Shown: one piece after another, positions 18,925 through 28,210 of the stretch
Layout: every line of letters begins with the position of its first letter
How positions within the stretch are numbered: position 1 is the stretch's first letter
Assembly: GCA_949288175.1 (NCBI GenBank)
Contig: CASEIV010000002.1
Span: 124,001-188,000, forward strand
From: an uncultured Eubacteriales bacterium
Lineage (GTDB): Bacteria > Bacillota > Clostridia > TANB77 > CAG-508
Length of the DNA: 64,000 nucleotides
Direction of reading: 5' to 3'
Made by a program: the position numbers and the translations under genes
The notes under the pieces: generated by a model
Seen by the model: the letters and a program-made list of their open reading frames with translations, nothing else
The model's database searches: none
What the model was told of the DNA's origin: nothing

Positions 18925-21900
18925 ATGAAAAAATTAAAAATTATTTTTGTATCGATTGTGATTATCATGTTATTAACAAGCAATTTTTCAGTTTTTGCTT
19001 ATCAATATAATCATACAGAAAATCAAACAGTAGAAGAAAAAAGTGGAAATGAGACCAAAAACGAAAATACAATAGATGATGAAGATAATCAAAACAACGA
19101 GAATACCATAGAAGATGGAGAAAATCAAGAAGAGGATGAAGAAGTTGTAAAAGATGATGAGACAGAAGAAACAATAAAAGATGATGAAAATGAAACTATA
19201 GAAGATGAAACAGGAAATGCACTAGAAGATAATAAACAAGAAGATACAAATACAACGAATGAAACTTCAGATGAAACGATAAAATCAAAAGAAAATGAAA
19301 CTGTTAACCAAAAAAAGGAAGAACATAATAAACTTCCAAAGACAGACTTAGAAGTACAAACTAGAGCAGGAAAGCAAACCATTGCAGACGGTGTTTATGA
19401 AATTGAGTTAGCATTAGATAGTAATAAAGTGGTAGAAGTAATAGATGCAACTAAAATTTCAGGAGGAAATGTACAAGTATTTAAAAGAAATAATGCAAAA
19501 TGCCAAAAAGTACAAATTAACTATGATGGAAATGGATATTATACAATAAAATTTTTACATTCAGGAATGTATTTAGATGTGGCAAATGGAAAAAAAGCAA
19601 ATGGAACCAATGTATGGCAATGTAGAAAAAATGGATCAGATGCGCAAAAATGGTCTATTCAAGATTTAGGAAATGGATATTTTAGTTTAATATCAAAATG
19701 TAGTGGTACATATCTTACAGTAGCAGGAGGAAAAACAAGTAACTGTACAAATATTGAAATTAATAGTAAGAAAAATGACAAATCACAATCTTTCAAATTG
19801 AAAAAAATTGAAACAGTAAAAGGAACCAAAACGATTGCAGATGGAACTTATGAAATTGAATTAGCATTAGATAGTAATAAAGTGGTAGAAGTAATAGATG
19901 CAACTAAAATTTCAGGAGGAAATGTACAAGTATTTAAAAGAAATAATGCAAAATGTCAGAAAGTACAAATTAAATATGATGGAAATGGATATTATACAAT
20001 AAAATTTTTACATTCAGGAATGTATCTAGATGTAGCAAATGGAGAAACTACAAATGGAACTAATGTATGGCAATGTAGAGGTAATGGATCAGATGCACAA
20101 AAATGGGTTATCAAAGATGCAGGAAATGGTTATTATAATTTAATATCAAAGTGTAGTGGTACATATCTTACAGTAGCAGGAGGAAAAACAAGTAACTGTA
20201 CAAATATTGAAATTAATAGTAAGAAAAATGATAAATCACAATCTTTTAAATTAAAAAAAGTTGAAACAATAAAGGGTGAAAAAACAGTAGAAAATGGAAC
20301 ATACGAACTAGAACTTGCACTAGATAATAACAAAGTGGTAGAAGTAATAGATGCAACCAAGATTTCAGGAGGAAATGTACAAGTATTTAAAAGAAATAAT
20401 GCAAAATGTCAAAAAGTAAATATTAAATATATTGGTGATGGATATTACACACTTCAATTTGTACATTCAGGAATGTATTTAGATGTAGCAAATGGAGAAA
20501 TTACGAATGGAACGAATGTATGGCAATGTAGAGGAAATGGATCAGATGCACAAAAATGGATTATCAAAGATGCAGGAGATGGTTATTACAATTTAATATC
20601 AAAATGTAGCAATACATATTTAACCGTAAAAAATGGAAAAACAAATAATTGTACAAATATTGAAATTGATAGTAATAAAAATAACAAATCTCAAAAATTT
20701 AAATTGAAAAAAGTTGAACCAATAAAAGGAACCAAAACAATTACAGATGGAACTTATGAAATTGAATTGGCACTAGATAGCAATAAGGTTGTAGAAGTTG
20801 TTGATGCTGTAAAATTTTCAGGAGGAAATGTTCAAGTATTCCAGAGAAATAATGCAAAATGTCAAAGAGTAAATATCAAATATGTTGGTGATGGATATTA
20901 TACAATTCAATTTGTACATTCAGGAATGTATTTAGATGTGGCAAATGGAGAAACTACAGATAAAACCAATGTATGGCAATGTAGAGGAAATGGATCAGAT
21001 GCACAAAAATGGGTCATCAAAGATGCAGGAAATGGTTATTATAATTTAATATCAAAATGTAGTAATACATATTTAACTGTAAAAGATGGAAAAACCAATA
21101 ATTGTACAAATATTGAAATCGATAGTAATAAAAACTCGAAATCTCAAAAATTTAAGCTAAATAAAATCCAAGCGCAAACAGTTGCAAATGGACTTTATGA
21201 AATTGAATTAGCGTTAGATAGTAATAAGGTAGTAGAAGTATTAGATGCAAGCCAGGCTTCAGGAGCAAATGTCCAAATTTATCAAAGAAATGATTGTAAT
21301 TGTCAAAGAGTTTATATTCAATATCAAGGAGATGGATATTATACCATTAAATTTGATCATTCAGGAAAATATTTGGATGTGGCAAATGGAGAAAAAGCAG
21401 ATGGTACAAATGTATGGCAATGCAATTACAATGGATCAGATGCACAAAAATGGACGATTAAAGATTTAGGAAATGGGTATTATAGTTTCATTTCAAAATG
21501 TAACAATAAATATTTAACCGTGGCAGGAGGAAAGACAAGTAACTGTACAAATATTGAAATTAATAGTAAGAAAAATAATAAATCACAACAGTTCAAATTA
21601 AATAAAATAGAAGTATTAACAGGAGTTGATGTTTCTGATCATCAAGGAACTATTAATTGGGATGCCGTAAAAAAAGATGGAATAGATTTTGCGATTATCC
21701 GTTGTGGATATGGAAAAAATGATTCTTCTCAAGATGATAAACAATTCGCTAGAAATATTGCAGAATGTGAAAGATTAAATATACCTTATGGAATTTATCT
21801 ATATTCTTATGCACTAAATGTTGAAAGTGTTAAATCAGAAGCAGAACATGCATTAAGATTAATTAAAGGTCATAATCCAGAATTAGGAATTTGGTTTGAT

Positions 21901-22209
21901 ATGGAAGATGCAGATGGATATAAGAGAAAAAATGGTATGCCATCAAATCGTACATTAGTAGATATGTGTATAACTTTCTGTGATATCATGAGAAATAATG
22001 GATATAAAACAGGAGTTTATGCAAATTTAAGTTGGTTGATGAATCAATTAAATGATTCTAGATTAGATTCATATAATAAATGGGTAGCACAATGGAATGC
22101 TACATGTAATTACACTAAAAAATTTGTTATGTGGCAATATACAAGCGATGGAACAGTGGAAGGTATTAAAGGTCGTGTAGATATGGATAAATATTATAAA
22201 TATAAATAG
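18925..22209 (+). CDS. secreted GH25 muramidase with five ricin-type lectin repeats
   Basis: 1094 aa. The signal peptide is MKKLKIIFVSIVIIMLLTSN..., then a strongly acidic low-complexity linker rich in E, D, N and T (about residues 35-140), then five tandem repeats of about 151 aa, then a GH25 lysozyme domain (about residues 900-1094). The repeats are ricin B-type beta-trefoils with the DAQKW (QxW) motif. GH25 landmarks are GVDVSDHQGTINW and the catalytic WFDMED. It would cut the glycan backbone of peptidoglycan while binding carbohydrate, possibly the polymer made by this locus. It starts at the base after the flippase stop. No sorting signal is present, so lectin binding may retain it at the wall. 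Confidence 0.92.
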   Translation: MKKLKIIFVSIVIIMLLTSNFSVFAYQYNHTENQTVEEKSGNETKNENTIDDEDNQNNENTIEDGENQEEDEEVVKDDETEETIKDDENETIEDETGNALEDNKQEDTNTTNETSDETIKSKENETVNQKKEEHNKLPKTDLEVQTRAGKQTIADGVYEIELALDSNKVVEVIDATKISGGNVQVFKRNNAKCQKVQINYDGNGYYTIKFLHSGMYLDVANGKKANGTNVWQCRKNGSDAQKWSIQDLGNGYFSLISKCSGTYLTVAGGKTSNCTNIEINSKKNDKSQSFKLKKIETVKGTKTIADGTYEIELALDSNKVVEVIDATKISGGNVQVFKRNNAKCQKVQIKYDGNGYYTIKFLHSGMYLDVANGETTNGTNVWQCRGNGSDAQKWVIKDAGNGYYNLISKCSGTYLTVAGGKTSNCTNIEINSKKNDKSQSFKLKKVETIKGEKTVENGTYELELALDNNKVVEVIDATKISGGNVQVFKRNNAKCQKVNIKYIGDGYYTLQFVHSGMYLDVANGEITNGTNVWQCRGNGSDAQKWIIKDAGDGYYNLISKCSNTYLTVKNGKTNNCTNIEIDSNKNNKSQKFKLKKVEPIKGTKTITDGTYEIELALDSNKVVEVVDAVKFSGGNVQVFQRNNAKCQRVNIKYVGDGYYTIQFVHSGMYLDVANGETTDKTNVWQCRGNGSDAQKWVIKDAGNGYYNLISKCSNTYLTVKDGKTNNCTNIEIDSNKNSKSQKFKLNKIQAQTVANGLYEIELALDSNKVVEVLDASQASGANVQIYQRNDCNCQRVYIQYQGDGYYTIKFDHSGKYLDVANGEKADGTNVWQCNYNGSDAQKWTIKDLGNGYYSFISKCNNKYLTVAGGKTSNCTNIEINSKKNNKSQQFKLNKIEVLTGVDVSDHQGTINWDAVKKDGIDFAIIRCGYGKNDSSQDDKQFARNIAECERLNIPYGIYLYSYALNVESVKSEAEHALRLIKGHNPELGIWFDMEDADGYKRKNGMPSNRTLVDMCITFCDIMRNNGYKTGVYANLSWLMNQLNDSRLDSYNKWVAQWNATCNYTKKFVMWQYTSDGTVEGIKGRVDMDKYYKYK
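19380..21600 (+). repeat. five tandem coding repeats (ricin-type lectin units)
   Basis: Five copies of a roughly 453-nt unit begin near 19380, 19833, 20286, 20739 and 21180, each opening with (A/E)xGxYE(I/L)ELALDxNKVVEV. The first two copies are close to identical at the DNA level over long stretches, implying recent duplication or gene conversion; the fifth is the most diverged. The high identity makes copy number prone to change and to assembly collapse. Confidence 0.9.
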
Positions 22210-22238
22210 ACCTTGAATGAACATTTTAATAGAAAATT

Positions 22239-22290
22239 AAAATAACCCCCAAGTTATTAAACAAAATTTAATAATATGGGGTTATTTTTA
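22239..22290 (+). terminator. intrinsic terminator after GH25 gene
   Basis: AAAATAACCCC (22239-22249) pairs perfectly with GGGGTTATTTT (22278-22288). Inside it a second perfect 8-bp stem, TTATTAAA with TTTAATAA, is nested. A T-run follows. It probably ends the long glycan transcript. Confidence 0.85.
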
Positions 22291-22300
22291 TAGTAAATTA

Positions 22301-22329
22301 TTGTACTTTTTTGTATTTAATGGTATAGT
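22301..22329 (+). promoter_or_regulatory. sigma-A promoter for glf
   Basis: TTGTAC (22301-22306), 17-nt spacer, TATAGT (22324-22329), with an extended -10 TGG. A separate transcript for glf, gtrA and gtrB-like genes is expected. Confidence 0.7.
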
Positions 22330-22358
22330 AAAGAAAAAACAAGAAAAGGAGAAACAAA

Positions 22359-23474
22359 ATGAAAAAATATGATTATGTAATTGTTGGAGCAGGATTATTT
22401 GGAGCAACTTTTGCTTATGAAATGGCAAAAGAAAATAAAAAATGCTTAGTGATTGATAGAAGAAATCATATAGGAGGAAATATTTATTGTGAAGAAATCA
22501 ATGGAATTAATGTACACAAATATGGGGCACATATTTTTCATACCAAAAATAAAAAAATATGGGACTATGTCAATCAATTTGTAGAATTTAACAACTATGT
22601 GAATTCTCCAATTGCCAATTTTAATGGTGAATTATACAATATGCCATTTAATATGAATACATTTACAAAATTATGGGGAATTGTAACACCAGAAGAAGCA
22701 AAAGAAAAAATTGAAGAACAAAAACAAGTCTTAAAAGGAAAAGAACCAAGCAATTTAGAAGAGCAAGCCATTTCTTTAGTAGGAGAAGATATATACAAAA
22801 AATTGGTAAAAGAATATACAGAAAAACAATGGGGAAGAGATTGTAAAGACTTACCAGCATTTATCATTAAAAGATTACCAGTAAGATTTACGTTTGATAA
22901 CAATTATTTTAATGATCGTTACCAAGGAATCCCAATGGGAGGATATAACAAAATTATAGAAAAAATGTTGGAAAAAGCAGATGTAGAATTAGGTGTAGAT
23001 TATTTAAAAGATAAAGAAAAATATGATAATATGGCTGAAAAAGTATTGTTTACAGGAATGATTGATGAGTTTTACAACTATAAATTAGGAACTTTAGAAT
23101 ATAGAAGTTTAAGATTTGAACAAGAAATCTTAGAAGATGTAGATAATTATCAAGGTGTTGCTGTTATGAACTTTACATCTAAAAAAGAAGCATATACAAG
23201 AATTATAGAACACAAACATTTTGAATTTAATGATTGTAAAGGAACTGTTATTACAAAAGAATATCCAAGTACATGGAAAATAGGAGATGAAGCATATTAT
23301 CCAGTTAATGACGAAAAAAATATGAATTTATATAATCAATATAAAGAATTGGCAGAGAAAGAGGAAAATGTCATATTTGGAGGACGTCTAGGACAATATA
23401 AATATTATGACATGGATAAAATTATTGAAGAAGCTTTGAATTTAGTAGAAGAAGTTAGGGGAGAGAATCACTAA
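22359..23474 (+). CDS. glf: UDP-galactopyranose mutase
   Basis: 371 aa flavoenzyme converting UDP-galactopyranose to UDP-galactofuranose. The N-terminal FAD motif is YVIVGAGLFGATFAYEMA, followed by CLVIDRRNHIGGN and GAHIFHT; RFTFDNNYFNDRYQGIPMGGY and the C-terminal FGGRLGQYKYYDMD are family signatures. AAAAGGAG gives the start. Its presence implies that the surface polymer contains galactofuranose, and that one or more of the transferases upstream or at 23916 use UDP-Galf. It heads a short operon with its own promoter. Confidence 0.97.
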   Translation: MKKYDYVIVGAGLFGATFAYEMAKENKKCLVIDRRNHIGGNIYCEEINGINVHKYGAHIFHTKNKKIWDYVNQFVEFNNYVNSPIANFNGELYNMPFNMNTFTKLWGIVTPEEAKEKIEEQKQVLKGKEPSNLEEQAISLVGEDIYKKLVKEYTEKQWGRDCKDLPAFIIKRLPVRFTFDNNYFNDRYQGIPMGGYNKIIEKMLEKADVELGVDYLKDKEKYDNMAEKVLFTGMIDEFYNYKLGTLEYRSLRFEQEILEDVDNYQGVAVMNFTSKKEAYTRIIEHKHFEFNDCKGTVITKEYPSTWKIGDEAYYPVNDEKNMNLYNQYKELAEKEENVIFGGRLGQYKYYDMDKIIEEALNLVEEVRGENH

Positions 23475-23476
23475 TA

Positions 23477-23950
23477 ATGGAAAAAATTATAAAAAAAATA
23501 TGTACGAGAGAAACCATATTATATGTAATATTTGGCGTATTAACAACACTCATCAATATAGTGGTTTCAACTGTATTAGTAAAAGTATTTCAAGTTGAGG
23601 GGAATTTAGCCAGTACAATTGGAATTATTATATCAATTTTATTTGCTTATTTTACCAATCGAAAAATGGTATTTAATTCTATAGCAGAAACAGCAAAAGA
23701 AAAATGGAAAGAATTTTTTAAATTTATATTAGGAAGATCTTTTACAATGGTTATTGAGATGGCAGGCGTATTTTTGCTGTATACAGTATTAGGCGTAGAA
23801 TATGTTATTACAAAAGTAACGATAACGGTGATTGTTGTTATATTAAACTTTTTTATAAGCAAATTTTTTGCATTTAAAACGAAAAAAGAAGAAAATGAAC
23901 AAGGAAGTGAAATTGATGAAGAAAATAACAATAATTATACCAGCATATAA
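23477..23950 (+). CDS. GtrA family membrane protein
   Basis: 157 aa with four hydrophobic segments (about residues 13-35, 40-58, 75-97 and 105-125), in the typical GtrA order, with YVIFGVLTTLINIVVS at the front and FTNRKMVF in the loop between TM2 and TM3. GtrA proteins are thought to help translocate undecaprenyl-phosphate-linked sugars. The 3' end overlaps the next gene by 35 nt, in line with the usual GtrA-GtrB pairing. Confidence 0.88.
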   Translation: MEKIIKKICTRETILYVIFGVLTTLINIVVSTVLVKVFQVEGNLASTIGIIISILFAYFTNRKMVFNSIAETAKEKWKEFFKFILGRSFTMVIEMAGVFLLYTVLGVEYVITKVTITVIVVILNFFISKFFAFKTKKEENEQGSEIDEENNNNYTSI

Positions 23951-24860
23951 TGAAGAAGAATCATTACCACATTTATATGAAAGATTAGAAAAATTAATGA
24001 ACTCTATGGAGCATTATGAATTTGAAATCTTATTTGTCAATGATGGAAGTAAAGATAATACAATTAACTTAATAAAAGAATATAGAGAAAAAGACAATAG
24101 AATTAGTTATGTGGATTTTTCTAGAAACTTTGGAAAAGAAATTGCCATGGTTGCAGGATTAGATTATGCAACAGGAAACTGTGTCATTTTTATGGATGCA
24201 GATTTACAAGATCCACCAGAATTGATTCCAGAATTGGTAAAATATTGGGAAGAAGGTTATGATGATGTTTATGCCAAAAGAAACTCAAGAAAAGGAGAAA
24301 CTTGGCTAAAAAAATTCACATCTAAAATGTATTATAGAGTTTTACAACACTTAACTAATATACCAATTCAAGAAGATACAGGTGATTTTAGATTATTAGA
24401 CAGAAGATGTGTGAATGCATTGAAAAAAATGAGAGAATCTCAAAGACAATCTAAAAGTATGTTTAGTTGGATTGGTTATAAGAAAAAAGAAGTATTATAT
24501 GATAGAGACCCAAGAATTGCAGGAAAAACAAAATGGAATTACAAAAAGTTAGTAGATTTAGCAATTGATGGAATTACATCATTTACGACATCACCACTTA
24601 GAATATCCACATATATTAGCATACCAACTTTTATTGTTTTATTTGTATATTTTGTATATGTGATTGCAAAATGTATTGTGACAAATACAATGATTCAAGC
24701 ATATCAAGCTATTATATTATTAATCCTATTTTTCTCAGGTATCCAAATATTATTATTTGGAATTATAGGGGAATATTTAGGAAGAATCTTTAATGAAAGC
24801 AAAAATAGACCATTATATTTAGTCAATGAGTATAATGGAAAAAAAGAAATGAATGATTAA
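23916..24860 (+). CDS. GtrB-like GT2 glycosyltransferase with C-terminal TM pair
   Basis: 314 aa from ATG 23916, chosen for AAGGAAG 8 nt upstream; the longer reading lies within gtrA. ITIIIPAYNEEESLPHLYER, VNDGSKDN, FMDADLQDPPE (metal site) and EDTGDFRLLDRR define the DPM1/GtrB/bactoprenol glucosyltransferase group. Two C-terminal TM helices (about residues 233-257 and 266-290) complete the fold. It would transfer a sugar from a nucleotide to undecaprenyl phosphate, with GtrA (overlapping gene) flipping the product. The final acceptor is probably the glycan encoded upstream. Confidence 0.9.
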   Translation: MKKITIIIPAYNEEESLPHLYERLEKLMNSMEHYEFEILFVNDGSKDNTINLIKEYREKDNRISYVDFSRNFGKEIAMVAGLDYATGNCVIFMDADLQDPPELIPELVKYWEEGYDDVYAKRNSRKGETWLKKFTSKMYYRVLQHLTNIPIQEDTGDFRLLDRRCVNALKKMRESQRQSKSMFSWIGYKKKEVLYDRDPRIAGKTKWNYKKLVDLAIDGITSFTTSPLRISTYISIPTFIVLFVYFVYVIAKCIVTNTMIQAYQAIILLILFFSGIQILLFGIIGEYLGRIFNESKNRPLYLVNEYNGKKEMND

Positions 24861-24897
24861 AATTATGCAATAAAAGGAAAATAAAAGGAGAAGCAAT

Positions 24898-26199
24898 TTG
24901 AGTACAAAGGAAAAACTGATTAGACACAAAAAGAAAAATGTTAGATTATTTCCATTATATAAGATGGTATCATGGGACTTATTATTCTATTACCCAATTA
25001 TATTTTTATTTCTAACACAAGTAAAAGGATTTTCACCAGCACAGGTATTATTTTCTGATGCATTTTACACATTGTCTAATACATTATGGCAGATACCAGT
25101 AACAAGACTAGTAGATAGAATAGGAAAAAAGAATGCATTAATTATTGGAAATATATTATATACATTAAGCATATTATCTATGATATTTATGCAAGAATAT
25201 TATGAATTGCTAATTATTCAATTTATATATGCACTAGGATATTCTGTAAAGGGAATTTGTGAGGCAAATATATTATATGATTCTTTACCAAAAGGGTATA
25301 GAAGAGGAAAAATATTTTCAAAAATAGATGGAAAATCTACATCCTATTTTTACATATTTGAAGCAATTGCTTCTATGGCAGCTGGATTTACATTTGTTAT
25401 CAATGGATATATTCCAATGGTATTATGTTTTATATGTTGCACAATTGCAACTATCCTATCTTTTAAATTTAGGCATACAGCGATTGTACAAAATACAGTA
25501 AAACCAATCAAATTTACAGAATATATGGTGCAATTAAAAACCTCTTTTGGATATTTCTTGAAATCTAAAAGAATCCGTTTATTAATCATGTATAATGCAT
25601 TACTAATGGGAACCATTACAGCAATTGTCAATTTAAGAAGTAGTATATTAGAAGAAATACGAGTTCCTGAACAGTATTTTGGCGTTATATTTGCTATATT
25701 ACAGATAATTGCAGCAATTTCTACCAGAAATACAGAAAAAATACAAGATAATTTTAGAAATAAAACATTAGCATGGTTAGGGATTCCTATGACTATGTCC
25801 TGTATTGTGATAGGATTTATTGGGCAAGATCAATTATCAAGGTCATCATTAATACTAATTGTGGGATTATTTGCGATTCAATATGCAATAAAAGGTCCAT
25901 ATGTAGGATTAATGACGAGATATTTAAATAATTTTACCAATCGAAGTATAAGACCTAAAATATCAGCTTTGCGATATTTAACAGCTAATTTGACAACTGC
26001 AATTTTATCGTTCATATGTTCTGGATTATTAGCAATTACTACAACTGCTAATACATTTATTATCATAGGATGTATAACGACTATTGGTATTGTATTGTTG
26101 TTAGATTATATGAGAGATAAAGTGGGGTTGAAACCAGAAGAATATAGTGATGAAGATATACGATATAGTATCAATAGACCAGAAAAAGTAAAAGAATAG
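24898..26199 (+). CDS. MFS transporter
   Basis: 433 aa, about 12 hydrophobic segments, with the MFS loop 2-3 motif TRLVDRIGKKNALI. The start is TTG 24898, with AAAAGGAG 7 nt upstream. The charged N-terminus (MSTKEKLIRHKKKNVR) is cytoplasmic. Efflux-like MFS proteins have this general sequence, but the substrate is not evident. It lies 37 nt downstream of the gtrB-like gene and may be part of that operon. Confidence 0.85.
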   Translation: MSTKEKLIRHKKKNVRLFPLYKMVSWDLLFYYPIIFLFLTQVKGFSPAQVLFSDAFYTLSNTLWQIPVTRLVDRIGKKNALIIGNILYTLSILSMIFMQEYYELLIIQFIYALGYSVKGICEANILYDSLPKGYRRGKIFSKIDGKSTSYFYIFEAIASMAAGFTFVINGYIPMVLCFICCTIATILSFKFRHTAIVQNTVKPIKFTEYMVQLKTSFGYFLKSKRIRLLIMYNALLMGTITAIVNLRSSILEEIRVPEQYFGVIFAILQIIAAISTRNTEKIQDNFRNKTLAWLGIPMTMSCIVIGFIGQDQLSRSSLILIVGLFAIQYAIKGPYVGLMTRYLNNFTNRSIRPKISALRYLTANLTTAILSFICSGLLAITTTANTFIIIGCITTIGIVLLLDYMRDKVGLKPEEYSDEDIRYSINRPEKVKE

Positions 26200-26211
26200 A
26201 TTAAGAATTTA

Positions 26212-26240
26212 TTGAAAAATGGGTGAAGATATGATAAAAT
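26212..26240 (+). promoter_or_regulatory. sigma-A promoter for ABC-F leader
   Basis: TTGAAA (26212-26217), 17-nt spacer, TAAAAT (26235-26240), just after the MFS gene. The resulting RNA would have a leader of about 230 nt before the ABC-F gene. Confidence 0.6.
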
Positions 26241-26268
26241 AGAAAATGAATTAGAGAGAAAGGTTAAA

Positions 26269-26312
26269 ATGGTGGGGAAATGATTATTAATAAACTAGAA
26301 AATATAAAATAA
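26269..26312 (+). promoter_or_regulatory. candidate coupled leader peptides (MVGK and MIINKLENIK)
   Basis: Within the ABC-F leader, GAGAAAGG precedes ATG 26269, which encodes only MVGK before TGA (26281-26283). A second ATG (26280-26282) overlaps that stop as ATGA and reads MIINKLENIK to TAA 26310. Very short leader ORFs whose translation controls a downstream hairpin are known for antibiotic-responsive ABC-F genes. That these two are translated is inference. Confidence 0.4.
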
Positions 26313-26436
26313 GATGACAATCATATTTTAGAATGGTTTATTAATAATGCAAATTTTAAGATGTTATATATGTGAGCTACCAAGTTAACAATATAAAAAA
26401 TATATAAAAAGCAAATAAGATTAAGGTAATAAAAAT

Positions 26437-26472
26437 AAACTCCTTCTTTAATATGATTTAAAGGAGGAGTTT
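26437..26472 (+). promoter_or_regulatory. attenuator hairpin sequestering ABC-F ribosome site
   Basis: A 15-bp stem pairs AAACTCCTTCTTTAA with TTAAAGGAGGAGTTT (one wobble pair) and is followed by TTTT, directly before the start codon. The 3' arm contains AAAGGAGGAG, the ribosome site of the ABC-F gene. It can act as a terminator, a translation block or both, as in leaders of Vga/Msr/Lsa-type ABC-F genes. Confidence 0.7.
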
Positions 26473-26474
26473 TT

Positions 26475-28061
26475 ATGGTATTAGAATTAAAAAATATTTC
26501 AAAATATTATGGAGATAGAAAACTATTAGAAATTGATGATTTAAAAATATATGAAAATGAAAAAATAGGGATTGTAGGGCAAAATGGTTCAGGAAAAACG
26601 ACATTATTAAATATGATAGTTGGTAGAGTGAAACCAGATACAGGAGAAATCATTCATAAGCAAAATATCCTATATATGGAACAATTTGAAGAAATTAATC
26701 ATAAAAATAAAAACTTAAGTGGTGGAGAAAAAAAGAAAGAAGCATTTCATAAAAAAGTATGGAATCAAAATGGAATCTTATTATTAGATGAGCCATCAAG
26801 TAATTTAGATAGAAACGGAATCAACCATATTGAAAAAGAATTAAAAAAATATCAAGGAACCATACTGATAATATCACATGATAGAAGTTTGTTAGATGAA
26901 ATATGTACAGCCATTATTGAAATAAAAGATGGGAAAGTCAAAAGATATGAAGGCAATTATTCAAAATATACATTACAAAAAGAGGCAGAAGTCAAAAGAG
27001 AAGAATTTGAATATATGCAATATATAAGTGAAAAACAGAGATTAGAAAAAGCAATTCATATTTCAAAAAACACGGCAAAAGAAGTCAGAAAAACACCAAA
27101 ACGAATGGGAAACTCTGAAGCAAGACTACACAAAAGAGGTGTTGAAAATATAAGAGAAAAATTGGAAGGACATACAAATGCCCTGCAAACAAGATTAGAT
27201 AAATTAGAAGTAAAAGAAAAACCACAGAACAATAAAAAAATATATATGAAATATCAGACAGAAGAAAGAGTAAAAAATAAAATTGCAGTAAATATTGAAA
27301 ACTTAAATATAAAATTAGGAGATAAACTATTATTTGAAAATGCGAGTTGTGTTGTCAAAACTAACAGAAAAACAGCTTTAATAGGAGAAAATGGGGCAGG
27401 AAAGACAACACTTATAAACCAAATGATAAATGGCAATTATCATATAAAAGTAAATCCTAATATAAAAATAGGATATTTTTCACAGGACTTTACCAATTTG
27501 GATTTTGCTAGAACAGTGTTACAAAATGTGATGCAAGATACTAATCAATCAGAAATGGTTGTAAAAAATATACTGGCAAATCTTTTATTTAAAGATAAAG
27601 ATTTAGAAAAAAAGATAGAAGATTTAAGTGGAGGAGAACGTGTAAAAGTATCCATTGCTAAGATATTGGTATCAGATAATAATTTACTGATATTAGATGA
27701 ACCTACCAATTTCTTGGATATTGAATCTATTGAAAGTTTAGAAAAATTGTTAAAAGAATACAATGGAACGATTTTATTTGTTACACATGATAAGACTTTT
27801 ATAGATAATATTGCAACAGACATTTTGGTGATAAAAAATCATAAAATCATAGAATATGAGGGGAATTATTCTTCTTATTTGCAATATGAAAAAGAACGAA
27901 ATAAAACAAAGCAAAACAAGAATGAAAATGATAAATTATTATTAGATTTTAAATTATCACAAATTACTGCAGAACTAGCAGTGACAAAAGATGAAAAGAG
28001 AAAAAAAGAACTAGAAGAAGAGTTTAACGAATTAATAAAATTAAAACATTTGACGAAATAA
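26475..28061 (+). CDS. ABC-F ribosomal protection-type ATPase (Vga/Lsa/CplR-like)
   Basis: 528 aa, soluble, two NBDs and no membrane segments. NBD1: GQNGSGKTTLLN, LSGGEKKKEAF, LLLDEPSSNLD. Interdomain linker with KTPKRMGNSEARLHKRG, an element I associate with antibiotic-resistance ABC-F proteins. NBD2: GENGAGKTTLINQM, LSGGERVKVSIAK, LILDEPTNFLD. The C-terminal extension is Lys-rich and helical. Members bind the ribosomal E-site and can dislodge macrolide, lincosamide, streptogramin A or pleuromutilin drugs. The preceding attenuator-like leader fits drug-inducible expression. Which drugs, if any, cannot be read from sequence, and an intrinsic translation-factor role is possible. Confidence 0.85.
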   Translation: MVLELKNISKYYGDRKLLEIDDLKIYENEKIGIVGQNGSGKTTLLNMIVGRVKPDTGEIIHKQNILYMEQFEEINHKNKNLSGGEKKKEAFHKKVWNQNGILLLDEPSSNLDRNGINHIEKELKKYQGTILIISHDRSLLDEICTAIIEIKDGKVKRYEGNYSKYTLQKEAEVKREEFEYMQYISEKQRLEKAIHISKNTAKEVRKTPKRMGNSEARLHKRGVENIREKLEGHTNALQTRLDKLEVKEKPQNNKKIYMKYQTEERVKNKIAVNIENLNIKLGDKLLFENASCVVKTNRKTALIGENGAGKTTLINQMINGNYHIKVNPNIKIGYFSQDFTNLDFARTVLQNVMQDTNQSEMVVKNILANLLFKDKDLEKKIEDLSGGERVKVSIAKILVSDNNLLILDEPTNFLDIESIESLEKLLKEYNGTILFVTHDKTFIDNIATDILVIKNHKIIEYEGNYSSYLQYEKERNKTKQNKNENDKLLLDFKLSQITAELAVTKDEKRKKELEEEFNELIKLKHLTK

Positions 28062-28135
28062 ATAAAAATTCGTATAATAGCAATGAAATTTCAACATAAA
28101 TAGCTTTATTTTTTAAAAGAAAAAATTCCATAGCG

Positions 28136-28164
28136 TTGACATATATATAAGTATATGATAGAAT
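28136..28164 (+). promoter_or_regulatory. sigma-A promoter of toxin-antitoxin operon
   Basis: TTGACA (28136-28141, consensus), 17-nt spacer, TAGAAT (28159-28164), 47 nt before the toxin start. Confidence 0.8.
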
Positions 28165-28168
28165 TTAA

Positions 28169-28183
28169 TTACCTAATAGGTAA
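28169..28183. promoter_or_regulatory. palindromic operator TTACCTAATAGGTAA
   Basis: A perfect 15-nt inverted repeat (TTACCTA-A-TAGGTAA) covering the expected transcription start of the toxin-antitoxin operon. Its place right after the -10 box is typical for autoregulation by a HigA-type antitoxin; the binding itself is inferred. Confidence 0.7.
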
Positions 28184-28210
28184 TGACAAAACACAAAAGG
28201 AGGAAAGAAC

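Noticed and set aside
19380-21600. Tandem repeat array considered as CRISPR
   Set aside because: Units are 453 nt, in frame and encode lectin domains; no short repeat-spacer pattern or cas genes.
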